DNA of 64,000 bases from the NCBI GenBank assembly GCA_030584005.1, contig CP129486.1:310001-374000 (forward strand), written 5' to 3'. This document shows, piece after piece, positions 45,467-55,493 of the stretch (position 1 is the stretch's first letter; each line of letters starts with the position of its first letter). The notes under the pieces are model-generated. The model ran no database searches. It was not told where the DNA came from and saw only the letters and a program-made list of their open reading frames with translations. The position numbers and the translations under genes were made by a program. This DNA is from Bdellovibrionota bacterium. GTDB taxonomy: Bacteria; Bdellovibrionota_C; UBA2361; JAFLCA01.

Positions 45467-47266
45467 TCAGTCGCAGACATCATTCTCCGATGGCAGCTCA
45501 GCAAGTTCAGCAAGGGTTTTCAGATGGATCTTTTTGACCTTGTTCACCATCTTGGCGGCGTTCTCCCTGTCCCCTTTGCCCGCGATCTTCGCAACCCGGC
45601 GCGCCAGTTCCAGCAGCGCTTGTGACGTGCCCTCCACTTCGATCAGAGAATTGGCCAAGCTAATACTGGTGCATGCAGCCGAATCGCCGCAGTCAAACAC
45701 CGTCGTGGGTACCGACCAGGCAGCTTCCCATGCAGCATTGTACAGCTTCTGTATCTCAAGCTTGAACTTCTTAGACTGTTCTTTATTGATACGGCCCGCT
45801 CGCGCACTCCGCACCACATAGTTCTTGATGATAATTCGGGCCTGGTTAGCGTTATTGTCGATCCTTGCCAGCTCTTCCTTATTGTCGATCTCCTGGCAGT
45901 CCGAAGGGGTTGGCGATGCCGTCGGGGTGAGCGCCGGTGTGATCATCGGCGTCGCACTCGCAGTGCTGGTTGGAGGAACGGTGGGGGTAAGGGTGATCGT
46001 ATGAGTCGATGTGGGGGTATGTGTAGCGGTAGCTGTACCTGTGCTCGTCGGGGTCAAGGTGGCCGTACCGGTTGCGGTGTGGGTCGCCGTAAGAGTGGCT
46101 GTAGCAGTCGCGGTAGCGGTGCTGCTTGGGGTATGGGTCGCAGTTCCCGTAGGGGTTGGGGTCAGTGTGTGAGTTGCCGTGCCCGTCATAGTTGAGGTTG
46201 CCGTCGCCGTACCGGATGCGGTGCTGGTGGCGGTGTTGGTTGCAGTTCCGGTAGCAGTAAAGGTTGGGGTGATGGTGGCGGTGAAGGTGTTTGTAGCGGT
46301 AGCCGTTACGGTCGCGGTGTGAGTCGAGGTGAATGTCGGAGTATGCGTCCTTGTATGAGTAGCGGTGGCCGTCCGAGTCGGGGTGCGCGTTGCCGTAGCC
46401 GTTCGGGTGGCCGTCCGTGTGGGAGTAGCAGTACGGGTGTTGGTTGCCGTGCCTGTCGCTGTTCTGGTCGCGGTAGCTGTTGCCGTTCCAGTCGCGGTGC
46501 GCGTTGCAGTCGCAGTCGCCGTCGGAGTGGGTGTTGGTGTCGGACAGAGCTCCTCTCCACCTGGTCCCAGAAGTACACAGCCTGTTTCGAGTATCTCGAG
46601 GGTGAGATCGACCGCCGGAATCGTCAGTCCATCGACAAAGAGTGTAACGGCTCCTACATTCTCAAAGTCAGCGGCTCCGCCAAGCCCATGGATCGTCATG
46701 TCCTCAAATGCCAGGGTGCGTAGCTCTCCGGGGGGCAGTATCTCGGCAGATCCTTCAAGATGGATGGAACCGCGGGAGAACTTGGTTGCATCCTTGGCGT
46801 CATACACCGTGAAGACGAGATCGATATCTCCCTCATCAAAGGTATTGAAGAAGTAGATGAGCAATCGAAACCCTTTCCCCGGTCCAGGCAGGAGTGTTAC
46901 CCCTCCTAATCCGGTCGGATTGAGCACGCTGTCCTGGTCGCCATCCCAGATCAACAATGAAGAGCCCTTCGATGTTGAGCCTTGGCTATGGGAGAACTGG
47001 CCTGAGGAAAGTTGATCGACAAGAGAACCGGCAGCCTGCGGTTCCGATACCAGCCCTTCAATCACCCTATGTCCGCCAAGCGCCGATGGAGCGCTTTGCT
47101 GCAGGTAGCCAGGATTGGGCGGAACTCCACTAATGACGACCAGAGTCCCGGTGCCGGCAAAGTCATCAATGGTAACGCCCTGTGCGTTAAGCTGCCGCGC
47201 ATAGAGCAGTCCAAGGGACAGCACTACTAGAGCGCGGAGAAAAGAGTGTGCAGTGTGCTTTGGCAT
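45467..47266 (-). CDS. Secreted protein with a 210-residue Thr-rich linker
   Basis: A 599-residue exported protein I cannot assign to a family. A signal peptide (about 1-28, ending LNAQG) leads to a beta-rich domain (about 30-240) with [17 protein letters not shown] and [11 protein letters not shown], similar in style to jelly-roll surface domains. Then comes a linker (about 242-455) made almost only of Thr, Ala, Pro, Gly, Ser and Arg in short TxTx units. A helical C-terminal domain (about 456-599) with four cysteines ends it. Linkers like this suit cell-surface or extracellular proteins and may carry O-linked sugars. ATG 47266 opens the signal peptide. Confidence 0.75.
   Translation of the reverse strand: MPKHTAHSFLRALVVLSLGLLYARQLNAQGVTIDDFAGTGTLVVISGVPPNPGYLQQSAPSALGGHRVIEGLVSEPQAAGSLVDQLSSGQFSHSQGSTSKGSSLLIWDGDQDSVLNPTGLGGVTLLPGPGKGFRLLIYFFNTFDEGDIDLVFTVYDAKDATKFSRGSIHLEGSAEILPPGELRTLAFEDMTIHGLGGAADFENVGAVTLFVDGLTIPAVDLTLEILETGCVLLGPGGEELCPTPTPTPTATATATRTATGTATATATRTATGTATNTRTATPTRTATRTATATRTPTRTATATHTRTHTPTFTSTHTATVTATATNTFTATITPTFTATGTATNTATSTASGTATATSTMTGTATHTLTPTPTGTATHTPSSTATATATATLTATHTATGTATLTPTSTGTATATHTPTSTHTITLTPTVPPTSTASATPMITPALTPTASPTPSDCQEIDNKEELARIDNNANQARIIIKNYVVRSARAGRINKEQSKKFKLEIQKLYNAAWEAAWSVPTTVFDCGDSAACTSISLANSLIEVEGTSQALLELARRVAKIAGKGDRENAAKMVNKVKKIHLKTLAELAELPSENDVCD
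45900..46545. repeat. Low-complexity tandem repeat encoding the Thr-rich linker
   Basis: About 640 bases of degenerate 6- and 12-base units (plus strand rich in GGT/GTAGC, GTGGC; minus strand in ACNGCN and ACNCCN). They encode Thr-Ala, Thr-Pro and Arg-Thr pairs. Units differ at third positions, so the array is old or under coding constraint rather than freshly expanded. It is the only long simple repeat in the window. Confidence 0.85.
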
Positions 47267-47500
47267 GGTTTGTCCCAGAGCTGGCGTACTGCAATAGGCG
47301 GAATCGCAGACTCGCACCGTGGTCTACTTTCGATGATCGGGGGATGCCGGGAGACGCCCCGAATTTGTCCCGAGCAGGGCAAAGGGCGCCTCATCACGAA
47401 CATGAATTATCTAAGTGAGACCAGCCAGTTAGGTATATTGAGGAGCATATCGCTGCGATCTCACGATCACACTATAGGTTTTGGTTGTGAGGTCTTTACC

Positions 47501-47911
47501 ATGCGTATCCTGGGCTTAGCTCTCGTAGTGGCGCTCTTTGTGTTGAACGAGGCTCATGCGGCCACACCGGCTCAGCTCCAGGTTGATCTGAAACCCGCGG
47601 CGATCTCCTCCCCTCCAGCCCCCTCGCTTGCGGATCAACTAAAGGAACACGAGCAGTCAATCAATGATCTATACGCACAGCTTATCGCCGTGCCGCGAGC
47701 AGAGCGGGCGCAGATTTTTTTGAGCCATGCGCCTGAGATACTTGAGAAACTTTCAGAAATATATAGCACTCTGCAGGATGCTCCCATGGAGCAATCAATG
47801 GAGAAGGCATCGGTCGAGCGTCTCCTGAATGCCCTGGGAGAGAGGGACAAGAATCGATATCTTATGAGCCCCGAGGAGTATGCTCTGTGGCTCTCCCAAC
47901 AGGCACAGTAG
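47501..47911 (+). CDS. Small exported helical protein
   Basis: A 136-residue protein with a clear signal peptide (MRILGLALVVALFVLNEAHA, about 1-20). The mature part is short and mostly helical (SLADQLKEHEQSINDLYAQ, then LEKLSEIYSTLQ) with no cysteines. I do not recognise a family. ATG 47501 has GAGG 8 bases upstream; longer frames run back into the divergent gene. It ends 34 bases from the convergent HerA-type gene. Confidence 0.7.
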   Translation: MRILGLALVVALFVLNEAHAATPAQLQVDLKPAAISSPPAPSLADQLKEHEQSINDLYAQLIAVPRAERAQIFLSHAPEILEKLSEIYSTLQDAPMEQSMEKASVERLLNALGERDKNRYLMSPEEYALWLSQQAQ

Positions 47912-47945
47912 CGTTCACCACTAAGGCGGACTATGTGGATTGCGT

Positions 47946-49373
47946 CTACGAGCGCCTTGAGCCAAGTGAACCCAGAATACCACGTACAATCTGCCGGCCA
48001 ATCTGAGAGCCTATCGATCGCATCGTGCTGGAAACCATAGCTTCAACTGGCGTCTGTCGCTGCCGGGCTGGACGTGGTGTCTCCGTTGGTTGCTCGCGAG
48101 TGGCCCGTTCTCTCAGCTGCTCATAGGCTGAAACTCTCTCGACATCTACGTCGTACGAGGCGCCGACAAGCGAATCAGCCATAATGGAGCGACGTTCTTG
48201 ATCCGTTATGGTGCCGATGCGGCTTGCGGGCGGCAGAATGAGGGCGCGCTCGGCTTTAGTGGGGGCACCGTCTGCTCCCATAAAGGAGACCACCGCCTCT
48301 CCCGGCACCAATTCTAATAGATCGCGCTCCAGTGCCGATGCATCGTCGCATCGGAAGGTCTCCGCAACCGCGCGCAAGGCGCGTTGTTCCTTGGGGCTGA
48401 AGGCCCGCAGTGCATGCTGTATGCGATTGCCAAGCTGTGCGGCGACTTTCTCCGGAATATCCAACGGGTGCTGCGTTACAAAAAAGACCCCCACGCCCTT
48501 GGAGCGAATTAATCGCACCACCTGTTCGATACGATCAACTAATGCTGGCGCGGCATCATCAAAGAGTAGGTGCGCCTCATCGAAGAAGAACACGAGCCGT
48601 GGTTTCTCTATGTCACCCACTTCAGGAAGCTGTTCATACAATTCGCTGAGCAGCCACAAAAGCAACGTTGCATACACCTTAGGTGACTCAAGCAGCTTCT
48701 GGGCACATACTATATTTACTACGCCCCGTCCCGAGAAATCAGTGCGCATAAGGTCGGCCAGTCGCAGAGCCGGTTCACCGAACAGCAGCGTTCCTCCCTG
48801 CGATTCAAGAGTGAGCAGTCCCCTCTGAATGCTCCCCACCGATGCGCTCGATACGTTGCCATAGCTGCTTTGAAGCTCGCTACTCCTATTGGCAACCTCT
48901 TGAAGCAGAGCTCGCAGATCCTTGAGATCAAGCAGCACCATACCTTCGTCATCAGCCAGTTTGAATGCAATGTGCAGCACACCTTCCTGAGTGGGATTGA
49001 GCTGTAAAAGTCGACTCAACAGCAACGGCCCCATCTCGGATATGGTAGTGCGTAAAGGATGCCCAATCTGACGGAACACATCCCAGAACACCACCGGAAC
49101 TCCTTGCGGTGTGAATCCCGTATACCCCATCTGCTGAATGCGGGATGAGATGCGGTCATTCAAGGTACTGGGCTGGCTCAATCCGGCGAGATCGCCTTTC
49201 ACATCTGCGACCAGAACTGGGATGCCATGCAGGCTGCACTGCTCAGCAAGCGTGTGCAGAGTGACCGTTTTCCCGGTTCCAGTCGCTCCCGCTATCAATC
49301 CATGCCTGTTGAGATAGCGGACCGATAGGGGCAACCAGTCTCGGCCCTTGGCAATCTGAATTGAAGCGTTCAT
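47946..49373 (-). CDS. HerA/DUF853-type ATPase
   Basis: A 475-residue P-loop ATPase of the helicase HerA-like DUF853 group (FtsK/HerA superfamily). Walker A is GATGTGKT (29-36), followed by VLVADVKGDLAGL; Walker B is FFFDEAHLLF near 264, then VFFVTQHPLDIP. The last 60 residues are basic and Arg/Gln-rich, ending in a glycine-rich amphipathic helix. DUF853 proteins are often annotated as putative DNA-translocating ATPases; no nuclease partner (NurA) is adjacent. Confidence 0.85.
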   Translation of the reverse strand: MNASIQIAKGRDWLPLSVRYLNRHGLIAGATGTGKTVTLHTLAEQCSLHGIPVLVADVKGDLAGLSQPSTLNDRISSRIQQMGYTGFTPQGVPVVFWDVFRQIGHPLRTTISEMGPLLLSRLLQLNPTQEGVLHIAFKLADDEGMVLLDLKDLRALLQEVANRSSELQSSYGNVSSASVGSIQRGLLTLESQGGTLLFGEPALRLADLMRTDFSGRGVVNIVCAQKLLESPKVYATLLLWLLSELYEQLPEVGDIEKPRLVFFFDEAHLLFDDAAPALVDRIEQVVRLIRSKGVGVFFVTQHPLDIPEKVAAQLGNRIQHALRAFSPKEQRALRAVAETFRCDDASALERDLLELVPGEAVVSFMGADGAPTKAERALILPPASRIGTITDQERRSIMADSLVGASYDVDVERVSAYEQLRERATREQPTETPRPARQRQTPVEAMVSSTMRSIGSQIGRQIVRGILGSLGSRRS

Positions 49374-49457
49374 AGCATCCTTGCAAGCGGAGTCACATTC
49401 TAGCGCTACCGATAGCCGGTATTGGGTTCGCTTTCAAGGATTGTAATGGGAAACGAA

Positions 49458-50060
49458 CTATTTGGGAGAGTGCGAGGGGGCCGTTCGACCGTTATATACG
49501 ATCCCATCGAGCGCCCGATAGAGTTCAAGCACGGTGCGGGCTTGATGCCGCAGCACTCCCTCCATTACCTCTATGCCTCTCCGGCTCAACTGGGCCTGCC
49601 AATCGACCGCGTGTGGTCCTTCGTCAAAACCAACTATCTGCTCGATGTCACTTGCTGAGGCGGCGGAAACGACACGTCTTACCCCTGCCCAAGTTACCGC
49701 TCCGCAGCACATCGCGCAGGTCTGGCCGCTCGTATAGAGCTCATGACGCGGTTGACCGGCTGCACCGAGATCGTATGTTCCGGCGGCCCGTTGCGCGAGC
49801 ATGATCGCAAACATTTCCGCGTGCGCTATGGAACATTGGGACGCGGTGACGCAGTTGACCCCGACAGAGACGAGTGCGCCAGTATCGGCATTGAAAATTG
49901 CCGCACCAAATGGTCCCCCGCTCCCGCGCTCCACATTCTGCCGGGCTAGATCAATCACAAAAGCCATGCGTGCGGCATCAGTAGACGGAATCGGGCCGCT
50001 GGATTCGCAAAATTCAACCACCCACCGTGGGAGCGTCAATGTAATGCTATCAACAACCAT
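49458..50060 (-). CDS. Cytidine/deoxycytidylate deaminase family, guanine-deaminase-like
   Basis: A 200-residue zinc-dependent deaminase. HAEMFAI (near 81-87) supplies the zinc histidine and the catalytic glutamate, and TCAMCCGA (near 113-120) the two zinc cysteines. The residue before the first Cys is Thr, where nearly all relatives have Pro (PCxxC). GGPFGAAIFN at the start and overall length resemble bacterial guanine deaminases and related purine-side enzymes; tRNA adenosine deaminases are shorter. A 40-residue N-terminal segment precedes the fold. Substrate is uncertain. Confidence 0.78.
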   Translation of the reverse strand: MVVDSITLTLPRWVVEFCESSGPIPSTDAARMAFVIDLARQNVERGSGGPFGAAIFNADTGALVSVGVNCVTASQCSIAHAEMFAIMLAQRAAGTYDLGAAGQPRHELYTSGQTCAMCCGAVTWAGVRRVVSAASASDIEQIVGFDEGPHAVDWQAQLSRRGIEVMEGVLRHQARTVLELYRALDGIVYNGRTAPSHSPK

Positions 50061-50160
50061 GGAGCAACCTGAATTGGACCACTAAAAAGAGTCTACCGTA
50101 CTTATCGGCGTTACCGAGAGGAATCTTCAGCGATGATACGAATCGGCGAGAATGGCAAGA

Positions 50161-51276
50161 TCAGGCAAACATATTCTTGACTTTCTCGAAGAAACCTTTC
50201 TGCTCTTCCTTTGGCTGCACTCCTTCAATTTCTTGGAGCTGCTCAATCACCTTGCGATGATCATCGTTAAGCTTCTTCGGCACATGGATGAACACCTTCA
50301 CATGCTGATCGCCACGACTCGACGAACCGAGCACCTGCAAACCGCGATTTCTTAGCCGGAATACGGTACCACTCGGCGTTCCTGCCGGAATTCTCAGTTT
50401 CTCCTTGCCCTCAAGGGTAGGCACCTCAATCTCAGTACCTAAGGTGGCGGCAGCATAGGTAATCGGCACCTCGCAGAACAGCTCGGCATCTTCGCGTTTA
50501 AAGAATTCATGCTCCTTGACGAAGATCTGTACATATAGATCTCCTGAAGGGCCGCCCTTGCTGCCGGGCTCCCCTTCTCCTCGCAGCTTGAGGCGCTGTC
50601 CATGATCGATTCCCGCCGGGACCTTCACATTAATGCGGCTCTGCCTAGACCGTGATCCCGCGCCGTTACACTCAGTGCAGGGATCCTTGATAATCTGTCC
50701 GCTTCCACCGCAACTACTGCAGGTTCGTGAAATGGTGAAGAAGCCCTGCTGCATCCTCATCTGGCCGCTGCCCTTGCATTGTGGGCAGCTCTTCAGCGCA
50801 TTTGCTGATGCAGCGCCGCTCCCCTGACAGCGCTCGCATGTGACCTGCCGCTGCAAGGTAATTTCCTTCTGAGTACCGAACGCGGCCTCCTCAAATTCAA
50901 TTTCCAAATCGTAGCGCAGGTCGCGCCCGGCTCGACCGCGTGTACGCTTGCCACCGGGCGCACCGCCGAAAAAGGCGCTGAAAATATCGCCGAAGATATC
51001 CTCGAACCCTGAGAAGTCACCGAAGTCAAAGCCCGAAAAGCCACCGCCTTGCTCAAACGCCGCGTGCCCGAACTGATCGTAACGCGCGCGCGCTTCCGGC
51101 TCACTGAGCACGGAATAGGCCTCGGTCGCCTCCTTAAAACGCTCCTCCGCCTCTTTGTTCCCAGGATTCTTATCCGGATGATACTGGATAGCCTTTTTCC
51201 GGTAGGACTTCTTGATGTCATCGAGCGAGGCAGAGCGAGCAACCTCAAGTACTTCGTAATAGTCACGCTTGCTCAC
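50161..51276 (-). CDS. dnaJ: Chaperone DnaJ (Hsp40)
   Basis: A 371-residue type I DnaJ, the co-chaperone that stimulates DnaK ATPase and delivers substrates. J-domain with HPD at 33-35, Gly/Phe-rich linker, and four CxxCxGxG zinc motifs ([32 protein letters not shown]). Two C-terminal beta domains follow. It lies 87 bases downstream of dnaK on the same strand. Length is normal. Confidence 0.97.
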   Translation of the reverse strand: MSKRDYYEVLEVARSASLDDIKKSYRKKAIQYHPDKNPGNKEAEERFKEATEAYSVLSEPEARARYDQFGHAAFEQGGGFSGFDFGDFSGFEDIFGDIFSAFFGGAPGGKRTRGRAGRDLRYDLEIEFEEAAFGTQKEITLQRQVTCERCQGSGAASANALKSCPQCKGSGQMRMQQGFFTISRTCSSCGGSGQIIKDPCTECNGAGSRSRQSRINVKVPAGIDHGQRLKLRGEGEPGSKGGPSGDLYVQIFVKEHEFFKREDAELFCEVPITYAAATLGTEIEVPTLEGKEKLRIPAGTPSGTVFRLRNRGLQVLGSSSRGDQHVKVFIHVPKKLNDDHRKVIEQLQEIEGVQPKEEQKGFFEKVKNMFA

Positions 51277-51363
51277 GTACCACCGTCCTCAAGCAATCAA
51301 TCCATGAAAGTGCATACACACTTCTCTCTCGCTCACCAAGGAGATCCCCAGGGCGAGTCCAAG

Positions 51364-53283
51364 TTAATTGTTCTGCACTTCTTCGAAGTCAGCGTCAACG
51401 ACATCATCCGCTTTCTGTGCACCGTTTGAAGCAGTGCTCGAAGCTGAGGCCCCATCCCCTGACCCGGCCTGTTGCTGAGTAGCCTTCTTGTACATCTCTT
51501 CCGAGAGCTTGTGGCTCGCCTTGCTGAGCTTCTCCTCGGCTGCTTGAAGCTCCGAGATCTCTTTCGCCTCCAAAGCCTTCTTGGCTTCTTCAAGGGCTGT
51601 ATTGAGCGCTCCCTTGTCCTCAGCCGAAAGCTGATCTCCCAGGTCACTCATCGAGCGCTCGGTCAGATTTATCAAGTTATCGAGGCGGTTACGCGCTTCG
51701 ATAAGCTCGCGCCGCTTCTTATCCTCCTCCGCATGCAGCTCGGCATCTTTGACCATCCGCTGCACTTCTTCGTCGGAAAGACCGGAATTCGCAGTAATCT
51801 TTATTGACTGCTCCTTCTTAGTGGCGAGGTCTTTGGCGGATACGTGCACGATACCATTTGCATCGATATCGAATGTGACCTCAATCTGCGGCACGCCGCG
51901 CGGCGCCGGGGGAATGCCAACGAGTTCGAAACGACCCAACGTTTTATTGTCCGTCGCCATCTGCCGTTCGCCCTGCAGCACATGAATTGAAACTGCAGGT
52001 TGATTGTCAGCCGCAGTCGAAAAGATCTGCGATTTACGGGTTGGAATTGTCGTATTGCGGTCGATGAGCTTGGTGAACACGCTGCCATAGGTTTCAATGC
52101 CCAGGCTCAATGGGGTCACGTCGAGGAGTAATACATCCTTGACCTCTCCCTGCAGCACACCGGCCTGTACGGCAGCTCCAATCGCCACTGCCTCATCCGG
52201 GTTCACCCCCTTCGAGGGCTCTCGGCCGAAAATCTCCTTGACCCGCCGCTGCACCGCCGGCATACGCGTCATGCCGCCCACTAAAATGACATCGTTCACC
52301 TTATCGGCGGTGAGCCCAGCGTCCTTCAATGCGAGCTTGCACGGCTCCTCCAGCCGCTTCAAGAGGCTCTCACACAACGACTCCAGCTTCGACCTGGTCA
52401 TCTTCATGGTCAAGTGCTTTGCGCCTGACGCATCCGCGGTGATGAAAGGCAGATTGATCTCTGTTTCCATGGACGAAGAGAGTTCGTGCTTCGCTTTCTC
52501 TGCAGCCTCTTTCAACCTTTGCAGCGCAAGGGTGTCCTTACGGAGATCGATTCCGTTCTCTTTTTTGAACTCATCGGCTATGTATTCCACGATTATGTGA
52601 TCGAAGTCCTCGCCGCCCAGATAGGTATCGCCGTTAGTGGCTTTTACCTCGAACACTCCATCTCCCAACTCCAGGATTGAAATGTCGAACGTACCCCCTC
52701 CGAGATCGAATACGGCAATCGTTTTCTCGTGCTTCTTATCGAGTCCATACGCCAGCGCAGCGGCCGTCGGTTCGTTAATGATGCGCTGCACGTTAAGTCC
52801 AGCAATCTTGCCGGCATCCTTGGTCGCTTGACGCTGGGCATCGTCAAAATAGGCCGGTACCGTAATCACGGCATCAGTCACTTTCTCACCAAGGTAATCC
52901 TCCGCCGTCTGCTTCATCTTCATCAGAATCATGGCAGAGATCTCTTGCGGGCTCTTCCCTTCGCCTTTGAGCTTCACCCACGCATCGCCATTGGGGGCTT
53001 TGGAAACTTCATAAGGCAGCACCTTACGAGCTTTCTCCACTTCTGCAGAATCAAACTTGCGACCTATGAGCCGCTTCACTGCGAAGATTGTATTCTTCGG
53101 ATTCGTTACCCCTTGGCGCTTGGCGAGCTGCCCCACGAGCCTCTCACCAGCATCGTTCTGGGCTACTACCGAGGGGGTGGTTCGCGCTCCCTCGCTGTTG
53201 GCAATTACGTAGGGGGTGCTCCCCTCCATCACCGCCACACAAGAGTTCGTTGTTCCGAGATCAATTCCGATTACCTTAGCCAT
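51364..53283 (-). CDS. dnaK: Chaperone DnaK (Hsp70)
   Basis: A 639-residue Hsp70. The ATPase domain starts [15 protein letters not shown] and holds [14 protein letters not shown]. The substrate domain begins after [17 protein letters not shown], and the C-terminal lid ends in the acidic [20 protein letters not shown] lies 7 bases before the ATG. Between it and grpE lie 288 bases, with a separate promoter candidate at 53475. No hrcA is present in the window. Confidence 0.98.
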   Translation of the reverse strand: MAKVIGIDLGTTNSCVAVMEGSTPYVIANSEGARTTPSVVAQNDAGERLVGQLAKRQGVTNPKNTIFAVKRLIGRKFDSAEVEKARKVLPYEVSKAPNGDAWVKLKGEGKSPQEISAMILMKMKQTAEDYLGEKVTDAVITVPAYFDDAQRQATKDAGKIAGLNVQRIINEPTAAALAYGLDKKHEKTIAVFDLGGGTFDISILELGDGVFEVKATNGDTYLGGEDFDHIIVEYIADEFKKENGIDLRKDTLALQRLKEAAEKAKHELSSSMETEINLPFITADASGAKHLTMKMTRSKLESLCESLLKRLEEPCKLALKDAGLTADKVNDVILVGGMTRMPAVQRRVKEIFGREPSKGVNPDEAVAIGAAVQAGVLQGEVKDVLLLDVTPLSLGIETYGSVFTKLIDRNTTIPTRKSQIFSTAADNQPAVSIHVLQGERQMATDNKTLGRFELVGIPPAPRGVPQIEVTFDIDANGIVHVSAKDLATKKEQSIKITANSGLSDEEVQRMVKDAELHAEEDKKRRELIEARNRLDNLINLTERSMSDLGDQLSAEDKGALNTALEEAKKALEAKEISELQAAEEKLSKASHKLSEEMYKKATQQQAGSGDGASASSTASNGAQKADDVVDADFEEVQNN

Positions 53284-53474
53284 GAAGTACCTTTCCTTCC
53301 TACATTTCCTTCTACGATCACGGTGTTCGCTATTGCTGGCACCCTATCGCATCGACGAATAAAAAAACTGTGCCCATCTGCGGGCGATGATCCGGGCTAT
53401 CCCTATCCCCTCCCGCTCTATGCCTGACAATGTAATGGGTTAAGCATCTGAGGAGCCAAAATCAAGCCGAGAAG

Positions 53475-53502
53475 AATATATAAGACATAGTAATATCTGC
53501 AA
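53475..53502 (-). promoter_or_regulatory. Candidate sigma-70 promoter of dnaK
   Basis: On the minus strand a -35 of TTGCAG and a -10 of TATATT, spaced 16 bases, lie about 190 bases before the dnaK start in an AT-rich patch. A heat-shock-like pair (CTTGATT and CCCATTA) occurs downstream, but its 20-base spacing is too long for sigma-32. Confidence 0.45.
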
Positions 53503-53571
53503 CTTACCACCTCAAACCAACCATCAAAGCAGGATAACCTACGGGAAACACTTAAACCGGCCGCAAGACCA

Positions 53572-54207
53572 TTACTCTGATTGGGTCGACTCCGGCTCCG
53601 CGGTCTCCGCTGCCTTCTCCTCTGCTGGGTTACTCTCCTCGCGCGCAGCCGCCACCACCACCGACCCTACACGCAGCAATTTATCTTTGTACAGATAGGC
53701 CTTCTTGAGCTCATTCACGATCGTCCCAGGCTTCGCATCGTCAACCGCAACCTTGCTGATCGCCTCGTAACGTGCGGGATCGAACTCCTTGCCGACACCC
53801 GACTCGGCCCTTACCTCCCAGCGCGCCAGTATATCGAGGAACATCTTGTGGATAAGTTCGACGCCTTTCCTGAACTCAACCGCTTTACTCTGGTCGCTCT
53901 CTGCCGCTTCAGCATGTTTAAGGGCTAGCTCGAAATTATCCACCACCTCAATCAAGTCGGCGAATACACGCTCGCCCTGATACTTGAGCAGCTCAGAGCG
54001 CTCCTTCATGGCGCGGCGCCTATAATTCTCCAGTTCGGCAAGCGCCCGCAGATAGTTATCATGCTCGGTACTTAGCTGCTGCTCGAGCTCAGCAATACGC
54101 TTCTGAGCAGCCTCATCCACCTGGGCCAATTTGGAGAAGTCAGCATCCCGTTCTCTTGAAGTGGAAGAGCCGCCTTCTGTTTCCGCAGTCGTTTTTTCGT
54201 CATTCAT
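53572..54207 (-). CDS. grpE: Nucleotide exchange factor GrpE
   Basis: A 211-residue GrpE that releases ADP from DnaK. A long coiled coil (about 30-100, RIAELEQQLSTEHDNYLRAL, then AELENYRRRAMKERSEL) leads to the C-terminal beta-wing, with VGKEFDPARYEAISKV, where most relatives have FDPxxHEAV, so Tyr replaces His. Termini are acidic and Glu/Ser-rich. It is first in grpE-dnaK-dnaJ and is divergent from recO. Confidence 0.95.
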   Translation of the reverse strand: MNDEKTTAETEGGSSTSRERDADFSKLAQVDEAAQKRIAELEQQLSTEHDNYLRALAELENYRRRAMKERSELLKYQGERVFADLIEVVDNFELALKHAEAAESDQSKAVEFRKGVELIHKMFLDILARWEVRAESGVGKEFDPARYEAISKVAVDDAKPGTIVNELKKAYLYKDKLLRVGSVVVAAAREESNPAEEKAAETAEPESTQSE

Positions 54208-54282
54208 GCGTCTTTAGCCTCACCTTTGCCCATCGAAGCACTTGGTCCGACAAGGCAACTGTCGTACAAAAAAGGCCTGAGT

Positions 54283-54311
54283 GCTATAACCACTCTTGTG
54301 CGCTTTTACAA
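54283..54311 (-). promoter_or_regulatory. Candidate sigma-70 promoter of grpE
   Basis: On the minus strand TTGTAA and TATAGC are 17 bases apart, ending about 75 bases before grpE. The -10 sits within GAGTG-N7-CACTC. The sequence TAGCACTC equals one half of a CIRCE heat-shock operator, but the partner half is missing. Confidence 0.5.
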
Positions 54312-54349
54312 TAAGGCGGCATATCACTATTTCCTGGCAGCCACACCGC

Positions 54350-54970
54350 ATGAAGCCGGCCGATACACTGCAATTCGAGGGGATTATACTGCGCACATTC
54401 CCCTATCAGGAGCGCGACTTGATCGTGCGCATTTTAAGGCGGGATGGGGTAAAGCAGGCCTTTCTCGCCAACGCCGCACGTACAAAGCGCTTCGGTGTAC
54501 CGCTTGATATTCTTGATCAGGGCACCATCTCTGCGCGCCAAGGTCGGGGCACATTAATGAATCTGAGCGCATTTCAGCCGCGCCACTCTTTCCCTCAGAT
54601 TCGCACAAGTATCGACAGATTTTGTGCGGCGATTACCTTCACGGAGTGTCTAGATTTTTTGATTCCCGAGGATGGCCCCGAATCGCCGGAACTCTTCACC
54701 CTGCTTGAGATGGTGCTCTGCGAACTCTGCGAGAGCGTCGAGCTGTCTGCGCAGCTGCGCGCCCTTTACTTCGGAATACATAAGCTAATCGAACTGTGCG
54801 GCTATGGTGCTGGTGAGCCTGCCCTGCCCTCAACCAACTCCATCATGCATCTCCTGCAGCGAGTCGAACATGTCGCTGAGCGTGCGCTGCAGTCAAAGAG
54901 TTCCCTGCTCTTGTGCATGGAGGGGCTCCGCTCAAAATCACAGGCCGATACCGACGGCCAGACCAAGTAA
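54350..54970 (+). CDS. recO: DNA repair protein RecO
   Basis: A 206-residue RecO, which with RecF/RecR loads RecA onto SSB-coated DNA. The N-terminal OB-fold is visible (FEGIILRTFPYQERDLIVRI, then KRFGVPLDILDQGTI). A helical part follows with FTECLDFLIPEDGP and FTLLEMVL. ATG 54350 fits the family start, and upstream sequence would lie in the grpE promoter. The C-terminus is a little shorter than usual (about 230-250), with no obvious zinc cysteines. Confidence 0.85.
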   Translation: MKPADTLQFEGIILRTFPYQERDLIVRILRRDGVKQAFLANAARTKRFGVPLDILDQGTISARQGRGTLMNLSAFQPRHSFPQIRTSIDRFCAAITFTECLDFLIPEDGPESPELFTLLEMVLCELCESVELSAQLRALYFGIHKLIELCGYGAGEPALPSTNSIMHLLQRVEHVAERALQSKSSLLLCMEGLRSKSQADTDGQTK

Positions 54971-55493
54971 CTCTGGCGATGCCCCGAAGCGGGAAAGGTG
55001 CCTGGAAACGCCACCTATAGTTGGTGCACCGTACATTAGGGTCTAAGCCTACAGAGCGGCTGATACAACACAGTGAAACCAGTTATTCTGATCTGCAAGG
55101 GATCGGAGTGCCACACTCCGAATACCTGGGGGCGCTCGCCACGACCAAAAATTCCAGCTGGTTCGCTGGAATCGACGGGAGCGGTCCGGAGTAAAAAAGC
55201 CAGCGACGAACTTTTTCACGACAAACTGGTTAAGCGGACTTCGGGCACCAAGCAATTCTGCCGATGACTTTTGTGACCGGATACTAGTCTCCCGAGTCAG
55301 AAATGAATTGCAAAATTCGAAGGTCGGCTGCGCGGCAGACTAGAAGGTATCCGGAAATGGCCAAGCAAAGATGGGGCCCCGAGACAGCCCATCTTTGCGG
55401 CCCTCCAAACACCTAGCGGCGTTTGAGCAAGCCATCCCTGGCCGGCTAGTCTCCTGAGACTCTACTTATTTACGAATGCATTAACTCAGGAGA
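54971..55493. other. Intergenic region between recO and fmdB
   Basis: 523 bases without a supported gene. The first 310 contain short open frames with no ribosome site. A weak AAAAAG/CTTTTT pairing near 55195-55220 is too poor to call a terminator. The second part is the dispersed repeat listed separately. Confidence 0.6.
55284..55460. repeat. Dispersed palindromic intergenic repeat, copy B
   Basis: The best-formed copy of the family. 55284-55362 matches copy A at 69 of 79 positions and holds the inverted pair CTAGTCT/AGACTAG (ends at 55284 and 55343). An 11-base perfect stem GCAAAGATGGG/CCCATCTTTGC follows (55365-55398), then the shared core CTCCAAACACC...GCCATCCCTGG (55403-55441). The unit closes with CTAGTCTCCTGAGAC (55446-55460), a near-exact direct repeat of its first 15 bases. 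Confidence 0.8.

Noticed and set aside
45900..46545. Simple-repeat region as a CRISPR or minisatellite outside genes
   Set aside because: The repeat lies inside an open frame and its units vary mainly at third positions; there are no unique spacers.
53361..53385. GCCC-N6-GGGC followed by T7 in the dnaK leader as an attenuator
   Set aside because: The stem is only four base pairs with a four-base gap to the T-run; too weak.
54255..54290. CIRCE operator upstream of grpE
   Set aside because: Only one half (TAGCACTC) is present; the GAGTGCTAA partner at the right distance is missing and no hrcA is in the window.
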